Of a stretch of 38,260 bases of DNA, positions 16,312-26,228 are shown one piece after another. Numbering within the stretch: the first letter of the stretch is position 1; every line of letters starts with the position of its first letter. A program made the translations under genes and the position numbers. Source of the DNA: Thiobacillus sp. UBA3361. GTDB lineage: Bacteria > Pseudomonadota > Gammaproteobacteria > Burkholderiales > Thiobacillaceae. The notes beneath the pieces were generated by a model that was given only the letters and a program-made list of their open reading frames with translations, made no database searches and had not been told where the DNA came from. Where the stretch lies: positions 1 to 38,260 of the forward strand of contig DEQR01000050.1 of assembly GCA_002360535.1 (NCBI GenBank). Reading direction: 5' to 3'.

Positions 16312-17850
16312 ATGCATACCCTGTCTCCCCTCATCGCCGGGCTGCGCGAGCAGCTGGATGCCCAACTCATCGAGACCCACATCTCCTGGGTGCTGATTGC
16401 CGGCGGTTACGCCTACAAGATCAAGAAACCCGTCGATCTGGGCTTCCTCGATTTCAGCACCCCCGAACGGCGCCGTTTCTGCTGCGAAGAAGAAGTGCGC
16501 CTCAACCGGCGGCTGGCACCGGACACCTACCTTTCGGTGGAGCCGGTCACCGTTCAGGGCATCGGCGGCCCCGGCGAGCCCCTGGACTGGGCGGTGAAGA
16601 TGCGCGCCTTCGACGCCGACGCCACCCTAGACCGGGCGGCCATGCCCTCCGCCGCGCAGATCGACGCCATCGCCGACCGGGTGGCCCTCTTCCACGCCCA
16701 AGCCGAGACTGCCCCGGCCGACAGCGGTTTCGGCAGTCCCGAGGCCGTGTTCAGGCCCATCGAGCAGAATTTCCTGCAGATCCGGGCACTCGATCCGCCC
16801 GCAGCCGCCCTGCCCCGCCTGGACAGGCTGGAGGCCTGGAGCCGGGCACGGCAGCAGGCCCTTTTGGGGCACCTGGCGTCCCGCAAGGCCGATGGATGGA
16901 TCCGCGAATGCCACGGCGACCTGCACCTGGGCAACATCGCCTGGGTCGATGATGCGCCCCTGATCTTCGATTGCATCGAGTTCAACCCCGCCCTGCGCTT
17001 CATCGACGTGGTCAGCGAGGTGGCCTTCCTGTGCATGGACCTGGAGAGCCGCGGCCGCGGCGATCTGGCCTGGCGCTTCCTGAACCGCTGGCTGGAGGGC
17101 AGCGGCGACTACGCGGGCCTGGCGGCGTTTTCCCACTACCAGGTCTATCGCGCCATGGTGCGCGCCAAGGTCAACTTCATCCGTGCCGCCCAGGAGGACG
17201 CCGCCGATGCCCCGGCGGAGCGCGCCGAGGCGCTGCGCTACCTGGAACTGGCGGAGACCCTCGCCCGTCCCGGGCAGGCGGCCCTGTTGCTCATGCACGG
17301 CGTCTCCGGATCGGGCAAGACCTGGCTGGCGCAGATGCTGCTGGAGGCACTGGGGGCGGTACGCCTGCGTTCGGACGTGGAGCGCAAGCGCCTGTTCGGC
17401 CTTGCGCCCCTGGAGGACAGCCGCGCCGTGGCGGGCGGCATCTACACGCCGGAGGCCGGCCGGCGCACCTTCGCTCATCTGTGCGAGACGGCCGGCCGGC
17501 TGTTGGACATGGGCCTGCCGGTGATCGTGGATGCCACCTTCCTGCTCCGCTTGCACCGGCAACCCTTCCACGACCTGGCCGCGGAAAAGGGGGTGCCCCT
17601 GCGCATCGTCTCCCTTCAGGCGGACGAGGCCTTGCTCAGGGCGCGCGTCACGGCGCGCGGGCGGCGCCGAGACGACGCCTCGGAGGCGGACCTGGCGGTG
17701 CTGGAGATGCAACTCGGCACGCGCGAGTCCCTGACCGAGGAAGAGGCGGACCTGGCCGTCACCTTCGGCGCCGAATCCGCCGACGGCTGGCCGGCGCGGA
17801 TCGAGGCCCTGAAGAATGTGCTATTCCCCACCCGGCCCGATGCTCACTAA
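16312..17850 (+). CDS. Two-domain APH-like / P-loop kinase
   Basis: A 512-aa protein with an aminoglycoside-phosphotransferase-like N-terminal half and a P-loop kinase C-terminal half; databases usually call it 'bifunctional aminoglycoside phosphotransferase/ATP-binding protein'. The APH half carries the catalytic loop ECHGDLHLGN (H201-D203) and the metal motif LIFDCIEFNPALRFIDV. The C-terminal half starts at about residue 322 with Walker A GVSGSGKTW and VIVDATFLL as a Walker B-like strand. Despite the label there is no reason to think it confers antibiotic resistance; the natural substrate is unknown, and a sugar or small metabolite is plausible. It sits alone between a c-di-GMP enzyme and a hybrid kinase on the same strand. 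The ATG at 16312 lacks an obvious ribosome binding site. Confidence 0.87.
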   Translation: MHTLSPLIAGLREQLDAQLIETHISWVLIAGGYAYKIKKPVDLGFLDFSTPERRRFCCEEEVRLNRRLAPDTYLSVEPVTVQGIGGPGEPLDWAVKMRAFDADATLDRAAMPSAAQIDAIADRVALFHAQAETAPADSGFGSPEAVFRPIEQNFLQIRALDPPAAALPRLDRLEAWSRARQQALLGHLASRKADGWIRECHGDLHLGNIAWVDDAPLIFDCIEFNPALRFIDVVSEVAFLCMDLESRGRGDLAWRFLNRWLEGSGDYAGLAAFSHYQVYRAMVRAKVNFIRAAQEDAADAPAERAEALRYLELAETLARPGQAALLLMHGVSGSGKTWLAQMLLEALGAVRLRSDVERKRLFGLAPLEDSRAVAGGIYTPEAGRRTFAHLCETAGRLLDMGLPVIVDATFLLRLHRQPFHDLAAEKGVPLRIVSLQADEALLRARVTARGRRRDDASEADLAVLEMQLGTRESLTEEEADLAVTFGAESADGWPARIEALKNVLFPTRPDAH

Positions 17851-17883
17851 GATGGAGCGCACCTCCGTCGCATCGGTCACCCC

Positions 17884-20502
<2,619 letters not shown>

Positions 20503-20555
20503 AATCCGCGCCCAGCCATCCACCCCCCATACAACACCAACCGGGAAGCAGCACC

Positions 20556-21842
20556 ATGCTCGACATTCAACTCCTCCGCAAAGACCTCGCCTCCGTCGCC
20601 CGGCGTCTCGCCGCCCGCGGGGTGCAACTGGACACTGGACGCATCGCCGCGCTGGAGGCGGAGCGCAAGGACATCCAGACCCGCACCCAGGACCTGCAGG
20701 CCTTGCGCAACAGCCTGTCCAAGCAGATCGGCATGCTCAAGGGCAAGGGCGAGGACACCGCCCCGGTGATGGCCCAGGTGGCCGGCCTGGGTGACGAGCT
20801 GAAGGCCATGGAGAGCCGCTTGCAGGGCATCCAGGACGAATACTCCGCGATGCTGCTGGGCGTGCCCAACCTGCCCCACGAGAGCGTGCCGGAGGGCCGC
20901 GACGAACAGGCCAACGCGGAAGTGCGCCGGGTCGGCGTGCCGCGCGGCTTCCCCTATACCCCCAAGGACCACGTGGACGTGGGCGAGGGCCTGGACCTGC
21001 TGGATTTTCCCACCGCCGCCAAGATCGCCGGCAGCCGTTTCGTGCTGATGCGCGGGGCATTGGCGCGGCTGCACCGCGCACTGACCCAGTTCATGCTCGA
21101 CGTGCACACCCAGGAGCACGGCTACGAGGAGGTCTATGTCCCCTACCTGGTGAACCCTGACTCCCTGCGCGGCACCGGCCAGCTGCCCAAGTTCGAGGAG
21201 GACCTGTTCCAGGTGCCCCGCTCGGACGGCACCAAGCTCTATCTCATCCCCACCGCCGAGGTGCCGGTGACCAACATCGTGCGGGACGAGATCATCCCCG
21301 GCGAGAACCTGCCCATCAAACTGGTGGCCCACACCCCCTGCTTCCGCTCCGAGGCCGGCTCCTACGGCAAGGACACCCGGGGCATGATCCGCCAGCACCA
21401 GTTCGACAAGGTGGAACTGGTGCAATTCGTGCACCCGGAGGATTCGTACAACGCCCTGGAGGAGCTGACCGGCCATGCCGAGTCGATCCTGAAACGGCTG
21501 GATCTGCCCTACCGGGTGGTGAGTCTGTGCACCGGCGACCTGGGCTTTTCATCGGCCAAGACTTATGACCTGGAGGTGTGGCTGCCCGGCCAGAACACCT
21601 ACCGGGAGATCTCCTCCTGCTCCAACTTCGAGGCCTTCCAGGCCCGCCGCCTGCAGGCCCGCTTCCGCAACGAAGCCGGCAAGACCGAACTGCTGCACAC
21701 CCTGAACGGTTCCGGCCTGGCGGTGGGTCGCACCCTGGTGGCGGTGATGGAGAACTACCAGCGGACGGATGGGGGCATCGATATCCCCGCCGTGCTGCAG
21801 CCCTACATGGGCGGGGCCAGAATGATAGAAACGGAGGACTGA
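20556..21842 (+). CDS. serS: Seryl-tRNA synthetase
   Basis: A 428-aa class II aminoacyl-tRNA synthetase charging tRNA-Ser and tRNA-Sec. The N-terminal coiled-coil arm that grips the long variable arm of tRNA-Ser covers about residues 30-105 (IAALEAERKDIQTRTQDLQALRN). Class II motif 2 is PCFRSEAGSYGKDTRGMIRQHQF; motif 3 is NGSGLAVGRTLVAVMENYQ. TAEVPVTN and SSCSNFEAFQARR are serine-site signatures. Length is standard. ATG 20556 has GGAAG upstream. It follows the hybrid kinase after 53 bases and converges on mltF with a 10-base gap. A tRNA-Ser gene lies about 1.5 kb downstream. Confidence 0.97.
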   Translation: MLDIQLLRKDLASVARRLAARGVQLDTGRIAALEAERKDIQTRTQDLQALRNSLSKQIGMLKGKGEDTAPVMAQVAGLGDELKAMESRLQGIQDEYSAMLLGVPNLPHESVPEGRDEQANAEVRRVGVPRGFPYTPKDHVDVGEGLDLLDFPTAAKIAGSRFVLMRGALARLHRALTQFMLDVHTQEHGYEEVYVPYLVNPDSLRGTGQLPKFEEDLFQVPRSDGTKLYLIPTAEVPVTNIVRDEIIPGENLPIKLVAHTPCFRSEAGSYGKDTRGMIRQHQFDKVELVQFVHPEDSYNALEELTGHAESILKRLDLPYRVVSLCTGDLGFSSAKTYDLEVWLPGQNTYREISSCSNFEAFQARRLQARFRNEAGKTELLHTLNGSGLAVGRTLVAVMENYQRTDGGIDIPAVLQPYMGGARMIETED

Positions 21843-21852
21843 CCGTGCGGCC

Positions 21853-23340
21853 TCAGGGCGCGATGATCGTCTCCCCTCCCGATCCGCCCGGCACGCCGGG
21901 TCCGACGGAAGCGAATCCATACACATAGGGCGGTTCCAGGCGGCGCAGCATGTCGTAGAAGAGGCGCACGTTCTCCACGAAATGACGCGCCTCGCCGCCG
22001 CGGGCGTAACCGTAGCGCAGCTTGGCTGCATAGCGGCCGCGGGCGATAAGCGGCAGCACGTCGCGCATGTCGCTCCAGGCATCCGGATTCCTGCCCAGGG
22101 ATTGGGCCAGGCGCCGGGCATCCTCCAGGTGCCCCTGGCCGAGGTTGTAGGCGGCCAGGGCCAGCCAGGTGCGATCCGGGTCGGTGATCCGCTCCGGGAT
22201 GTCCGACAACAGTAGCTTCACGTACCTTGCTCCGCCCTCGATGCTCTGGCGTGGGTCGAGCCGGTCCTCGACCCCCATGCGATCGGCGGTCTCCGCGGTC
22301 AGCATCATGATGCCCCGCACCCCGGTGGGCGACACCGCACGCGGGTCCCACTGCGACTCCTGGTAGGCGATGGCCGCCAGCAGCCGCCAATCCAGGCCGG
22401 TCTCTACCTGGGCCTGGTAGAACAGCCCGCGCAGGTCGTTGAGGCGCTCGGTGCGGCGCTCCATGAAATGGAACAGGTCCACGTCACCCATGGGTTCCTG
22501 CCAGCCGAAATAGCGCGATTGCAGCCTTTGCAACTCGCCGGAGGCGACCATCTCCGTGAAAAAGGCCTGCAATTCGTCGCGCAGGCCCATGGGCGCACGC
22601 CAGGGCATCGCCCAGGCGATCAGGCGGGGCTGGCCCAGGTCGAGGGCCTTCACCAGCCCGGTCAGATACGCCTTGGCCAGGTTCAGCGTCACCTCGTCCG
22701 CCACGGCGCAGTCCGTCAGGCCGGTGGACACCCGCTCCAGTAGCTCTTCCTCTGAGGAGACCCGCATGGGTACCCAGTGCAGGCTGGCATGATGGCCTTG
22801 CAGCCGGCGCAGGGTCTCCAGGTGGCTGCTGTCGTCCACCACCTCGACCCGCAGATGCGCCAAGTCGCCCAGGCCCTGCGGACGGGGAATACCGTCGCGG
22901 CAGACCATCCATTCCTTTTCTTCCGCATAGGAGGGGCCGTAGCGGATATGCCGCTGCCGTTCGGGAGTCACCGCCAGCCAGCCGGCGGCCAGATGTACTC
23001 GGCGTTCCTCCAGCGCCGACCGCAGGGCATCCAGGTCCTCCGCCACCTCCAGACGCAGCTTCCAACCCCGCGAATCGGCAAAGCGTTTGGCCAGCTCATA
23101 CTCGAAGCCGGCGGGTTGGCCTTCGCGGTCGAGGTAGTAGGTGTTGGGACTGTTGCGAGTGATGACCACCAGTTCCCCCGACTTGTGGGGTGGCTCGATG
23201 GCCGGGCCGCACCCCGCCATGGACAACATCAGCCACAGCAGGGCCAGCCAGCGGAAAGGCGCCGTCCGATCGTTACCCGACCCGGACCGGCCAAGTCGCG
23301 GTAGAATGCCGGCCTTTCGCGTCTTCGGCCTGCACCGCAA
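21853..23340 (-). CDS. mltF: Membrane-bound lytic transglycosylase F (MltF)
   Basis: A lipid-anchored peptidoglycan lytic transglycosylase that cleaves MurNAc-GlcNAc bonds to give 1,6-anhydro products. The first module (about 40-270) is an ABC substrate-binding-protein-like regulatory domain (GELVVITRNSPNTYYLDREGQPAGFEYELAKRFAD shows the typical start). The second is the SLT/lysozyme-like catalytic domain with the catalytic Glu in AYQESQWDP and the SPTGVRGIMMLT and YNLGQGH motifs. A lipobox (LSMAGC) follows a hydrophobic segment. The frame has no ATG ahead of the signal peptide; TTG 23340 (495 aa, near the family length of about 500) is the most plausible start, so the exact start is uncertain. 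Its upstream region overlaps the tRNA-Ser promoter on the other strand. Confidence 0.85.
   Translation of the reverse strand: MRCRPKTRKAGILPRLGRSGSGNDRTAPFRWLALLWLMLSMAGCGPAIEPPHKSGELVVITRNSPNTYYLDREGQPAGFEYELAKRFADSRGWKLRLEVAEDLDALRSALEERRVHLAAGWLAVTPERQRHIRYGPSYAEEKEWMVCRDGIPRPQGLGDLAHLRVEVVDDSSHLETLRRLQGHHASLHWVPMRVSSEEELLERVSTGLTDCAVADEVTLNLAKAYLTGLVKALDLGQPRLIAWAMPWRAPMGLRDELQAFFTEMVASGELQRLQSRYFGWQEPMGDVDLFHFMERRTERLNDLRGLFYQAQVETGLDWRLLAAIAYQESQWDPRAVSPTGVRGIMMLTAETADRMGVEDRLDPRQSIEGGARYVKLLLSDIPERITDPDRTWLALAAYNLGQGHLEDARRLAQSLGRNPDAWSDMRDVLPLIARGRYAAKLRYGYARGGEARHFVENVRLFYDMLRRLEPPYVYGFASVGPGVPGGSGGETIIAP
23302..23307 (+). promoter_or_regulatory. Possible -10 element for tRNA-Ser
   Basis: TAGAAT lies 56 bases upstream of the tRNA gene, which would leave a leader of roughly 50 bases to be removed by RNase P. 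The -35 region at the right spacing (GACCCG) is poor, so this is only a candidate. It is inside the divergent 5' end of mltF. Confidence 0.3.
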
Positions 23341-23363
23341 CCAGGCCCGAAGGCGTGTCGAGA

Positions 23364-23453
23364 GGAGAGATGCCGGAGTGGTCGAACGGGCTTGACTCGA
23401 AATCAAGTGTACGGTTTTCCGTACCGTGGGTTCGAATCCCACTCTCTCCGCCA
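23364..23453 (+). tRNA. tRNA-Ser, anticodon CGA (reads UCG)
   Basis: A 90-base tRNA gene with CCA encoded. The acceptor stem pairs GGAGAGA with TCTCTCC, the discriminator is G, the T-arm contains GGTTCGAATCC, and the anticodon stem CTTGA / TCAAG encloses the loop CTCGAAA, giving anticodon CGA. A long variable arm (TACGG TTTT CCGTA) is diagnostic of serine. The following 191 bases to 23644 hold no recognisable gene or terminator. Confidence 0.97.
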
Positions 23454-23644
23454 ACCCCCCCATCAGGCTTCGTATCCGGCCAGTATTCCCCAGGCGGCTC
23501 GGGTCCATCGTGGCTTGGTTGTCCTGAACGGGCATCTTGTCATAGGCACCGCTTCTAGGTCGTCCGAGAAGAATACCACCGGCGGCGGGAGGCGATGGCA
23601 ACATCGGCCACTGTCCCAGGACACGCCCAACCGGGCGCGCAGCG

Positions 23645-23839
23645 TCAGGTAAGCCAGAACACCAGGGTCAGCAGAGCGGAGAGCAGCAGGCTGCTGGTGA
23701 TGGGGAACTGGAAGACCCGTCCCTTGCGTTCGATGCGGACATCTCCGGGCAACCGCCCCAGACCCATCCTGGCGAGCCAGGGCCACAACAGGCCGCTGAC
23801 CAGCAGCACCAGGCCCAAGGTGACGAGCCACTTGATCAC
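23645..23839 (-). CDS. DUF2905 small membrane protein
   Basis: A 64-aa protein that is mostly two hydrophobic helices (IKWLVTLGLVLLVSGLLWPWL and FPITSSLLLSALLTLVFWL) joined by the conserved GRLPGDVRIERKG loop. This is the DUF2905 family, small inner-membrane proteins of unknown function. It starts with GTG at 23837-23839, two bases after the rluB stop, at the end of the trpS-lon-scpA-scpB-rluB run. It is short but highly characteristic, so the call is firm although the role is unknown. Confidence 0.85.
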   Translation of the reverse strand: MIKWLVTLGLVLLVSGLLWPWLARMGLGRLPGDVRIERKGRVFQFPITSSLLLSALLTLVFWLT

Positions 23840-23841
23840 CT

Positions 23842-24768
23842 TCAGCGTTCCGGCTTGCTGTCCGCCATGCGCCGCCGGTAGGGCTTGGTGCCATGGCCGG
23901 GGTCGCCCACCTTGCCGCCGCTGCGGGCCCGGCCGGTGCCGCGCGGCACCTTCAGCTCGGCCCATTCCAGCAGCTTCGTCACCTCCGCCTCGGAAAGTTC
24001 CATCTGCATGCCGCGCTTCAGCTTGGGCGGCATGGGAATGGGTCCGAAGCGCACGCGGATGAGGCGGCTGACGGTGAGCCCCAGGGCCTCGAAGATGCGC
24101 CGCACCTCGCGGTTGCGGCCTTCCCGGATCACCAGGTGGTACCAGCGGTTGACGCTGTCCGTGTCGGCGCTGGCCGGGGCGATGGTCTCCACGTTGGCCA
24201 GACCGTCCTCGAGTTCCACACCGTGGACCAGGGCGTCCATCTGCTCCCGGGTCAGCTCACCCAGCACGCGCACTGCGTATTCCCGCTCCACCTCGTAGCG
24301 CGGGTGGGCCAGGCGGTTGGCCAGCTCGCCACTGGTGGTGAACACCATCAGGCCCTCGGTGTTGAAGTCCAGCCGGCCGACGGAGATCCAGCGGGCACCC
24401 TTGAGCCGGGGCAGGCGGTTGAACACCGACGGCCGGCCCTGGGGATCGTCCTTGGAGACGATCTCGCCCTCCTGCTTGTGGTAGATCATGACCCGCGGCA
24501 TCTGGGCCTTCCAGGGCAGGCGTACAGGCCGGCCGTCCAGGCGCACGGTGTCGGTGGAAGTGACCCGGTCGCCCACCTGGGCCGGCTTGCCGTTGATGGT
24601 GAGCCGGCCGCTGGCGATCAGTTCCTCCATGTCACGGCGCGAGCCCAGGCCGGCGGCGGCCAGCATCTTGTGCAGTTTTTCGCCCGGCACGGCGTTGGCT
24701 GGGGCTTCCGGCTGGGCAGCGCGGGCGGGGTGACGCAGGGGTGAGGCGGGTCTGGAGGGTCTAGGCAT
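23842..24768 (-). CDS. rluB: 23S rRNA pseudouridine synthase RluB
   Basis: A 308-aa RsuA/RluB-family pseudouridine synthase, expected to modify U2605 (E. coli numbering) of 23S rRNA. An N-terminal Pro/Arg-rich leader of about 30 residues precedes the S4 RNA-binding domain (EKLHKMLAAAGLGSRRDMEELIASGRLTING), and the catalytic domain has the aspartate in GRLDFNTEGL. REGRNREVRRIFEALGL is the conserved C-terminal motif. The tail is basic and glycine-rich. I chose ATG 24768 because AGGA lies about 7 bases upstream; it overlaps the scpB stop by 8 bases. scpB-rluB adjacency is a common proteobacterial arrangement and supports RluB over the related RluE/RluF. Confidence 0.93.
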   Translation of the reverse strand: MPRPSRPASPLRHPARAAQPEAPANAVPGEKLHKMLAAAGLGSRRDMEELIASGRLTINGKPAQVGDRVTSTDTVRLDGRPVRLPWKAQMPRVMIYHKQEGEIVSKDDPQGRPSVFNRLPRLKGARWISVGRLDFNTEGLMVFTTSGELANRLAHPRYEVEREYAVRVLGELTREQMDALVHGVELEDGLANVETIAPASADTDSVNRWYHLVIREGRNREVRRIFEALGLTVSRLIRVRFGPIPMPPKLKRGMQMELSEAEVTKLLEWAELKVPRGTGRARSGGKVGDPGHGTKPYRRRMADSKPER

Positions 24769-25390
24769 GCTGTTCCTGGGGAGCGGCGGGGGGCGGAGGC
24801 GCGGCCGCGTCATCCTTCGCGGCTTCGGGGGTTGGGGCCATATCCAGCAAGGTTTCGCGCGCCACCTCGGGCAGGGGTGGGAGTTCGGACAGGGCGCGCA
24901 GGTTCAGGTCGCTGAGGAAGTGCCGGGTGGTGGCGTACAGGGCCGGCCGGCCGGGCACGTCCCGGTGGCCCACGGTCTCGATCCAGCCTCGCTCCTCCAG
25001 ATTGCGGATGATCAGGGTGTTCACCGCCACGCCGCGAATCTCCTCGATGTCGCCCCGGGTGACCGGCTGCCGGTAGGCGATGATGGCCAGGGTTTCCAGG
25101 GTGGCGCGGGAGTATTTGGGCGGTTTTTCCGGGTTGAGGCGGTCGAAGTAGGGCTGGATGTCGGGCCGGGTCTGAAAACGCCAGCCATCGGCCACGGCCA
25201 CCAGTTCCACTCCCCTGCCCTGCCAGTCGCTGCGCAGTTCCTCCAGGGCGCGGCGCAGGAACTCCGGGCTCAGATCGTCGGCGAACACCCGCTTCAGGTC
25301 GTTCAGGGTCAGGGCGGTGCCGCTGGCCAGCAGCACCGCCTCCAGCACCCGCTTGACGTCATCCAGGTTGTCGATCTTCGCTTCCAACAT
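24761..25390 (-). CDS. scpB: Segregation and condensation protein B
   Basis: ScpB is the winged-helix kite subunit that binds ScpA in the Smc-ScpAB condensin. The protein shows the family signature RAALEELRSDW-like helix, GWRFQTRPDIQPYFDRL, the conserved SRATLETLAIIAYRQPVTRGDIEEIRGV and the second winged helix RNLEERGWIETVGHRDVPGRPALYATT. The C-terminus is a short Ala/Pro-rich tail. Upstream in-frame ATGs exist at 25405 and 25426; I chose 25390 (209 aa) because the protein then begins at MLEAKIDNLDDVKRVLEA. It overlaps the end of scpA by 32 bases and the start of rluB by 8 bases, so all three are co-translated. Confidence 0.92.
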   Translation of the reverse strand: MLEAKIDNLDDVKRVLEAVLLASGTALTLNDLKRVFADDLSPEFLRRALEELRSDWQGRGVELVAVADGWRFQTRPDIQPYFDRLNPEKPPKYSRATLETLAIIAYRQPVTRGDIEEIRGVAVNTLIIRNLEERGWIETVGHRDVPGRPALYATTRHFLSDLNLRALSELPPLPEVARETLLDMAPTPEAAKDDAAAPPPPAAPQEQHA

Positions 25391-26228
25391 GGGCCAATTG
25401 TGCATGAATGGGGGCGAAGGGGGCATTCTGGACGATGTCCAGCAGGCGCTCCCGGGTCAGTTCCAGGATGGCCAGGAAGGTGACCACCAGTTCCGGCCGG
25501 CCGGCGGCCGGGTCGAAAAGCTCGGCGAACAGGGCATGGCCCCGGTCCTGGAGCAGGCGCAGGATGCGGCTCATGTGCTCGCGCACCGACAGCTCCTGCT
25601 TGCCGATGCGGTGGTGTTTGTTCATGCGCGCGCGCTTCAAGATGTCGCCCCAGGCCCGCAGCAGGTCGTCGGGTGCGACCTGGGGGAGGCGTTTCACTGC
25701 CAGCCTTTCCAGGGCCACGCTCACCGGCTGGAAGTCGCGTCCCAGCTGGGGCAGGCCGTCCAGGTTCTGGCCCGCCTGGCGCATGCGCTCGAATTCCAGC
25801 AGGCGGCGCACCAGCTCGGCACGGGGATCGTGCTCCTCGCCCTCCTCCGGCTTCTCCGGCCTGGGCAGGAGCATGCGGGACTTGATCTCGATGAGCATGG
25901 CGGCCATGACCAAGTACTCGGCGGCCAGTTCCAGTCGGTGCCGGCGCATGGCCTCCACGTAGTCCACGTACTGGCGGGTCAGGTCTGCCATGGGGATGTC
26001 CAGTACGTCGAGGTTGTTGCGCCGGATGAGCCACAGCAGCAGGTCTAGGGGCCCTTCGAAGGCCTCAAGGATCACCTCCAGGGCGTCGGGGGGAATGTAC
26101 AGGTCCTGGGGCAGGTCCAGCCAGGGTTGGCCGAGCACTCTGGCCAAAGGCTGGGCCAGGGGGGATGCAGTCTCCCCCAGGCCGGCCGCTCCGGGCAAAG
26201 TCGCATCGGGCAGAGTCGCTGCGCTCAA
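25359..26228 (-). CDS. scpA: Segregation and condensation protein A (TTG start)
   Basis: ScpA is the kleisin that bridges the Smc heads with ScpB. The 289-aa protein carries the kleisin core signature DALEVILEAFEGPLDLLLWLIRRNNLDVLDIPMADLTRQYVDYV, then AAEYLVMAAMLIEIKSRMLLPRP, and a C-terminal winged helix (VVTFLAILELTRERLLDIVQ). No ATG lies ahead of the core; the best start is TTG 26226-26228, which overlaps the lon stop as TTGA, a typical coupling geometry. The roughly 50-residue N-terminal extension ending LPQDLYIPP is similar to what I recall from other betaproteobacterial ScpA proteins. Confidence 0.9.
   Translation of the reverse strand: MSAATLPDATLPGAAGLGETASPLAQPLARVLGQPWLDLPQDLYIPPDALEVILEAFEGPLDLLLWLIRRNNLDVLDIPMADLTRQYVDYVEAMRRHRLELAAEYLVMAAMLIEIKSRMLLPRPEKPEEGEEHDPRAELVRRLLEFERMRQAGQNLDGLPQLGRDFQPVSVALERLAVKRLPQVAPDDLLRAWGDILKRARMNKHHRIGKQELSVREHMSRILRLLQDRGHALFAELFDPAAGRPELVVTFLAILELTRERLLDIVQNAPFAPIHAQLAHVGSEDRQPG

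Noticed and set aside
16312..17850. Antibiotic-resistance gene (aminoglycoside phosphotransferase)
   Set aside because: Only the fold and catalytic loop match; the fused P-loop kinase half and chromosomal setting point to a metabolic kinase.
23454..23644. Possible small gene or att site after tRNA-Ser
   Set aside because: No integrase, no repeat of the tRNA 3' end and no frame with a plausible start in these 191 bases.
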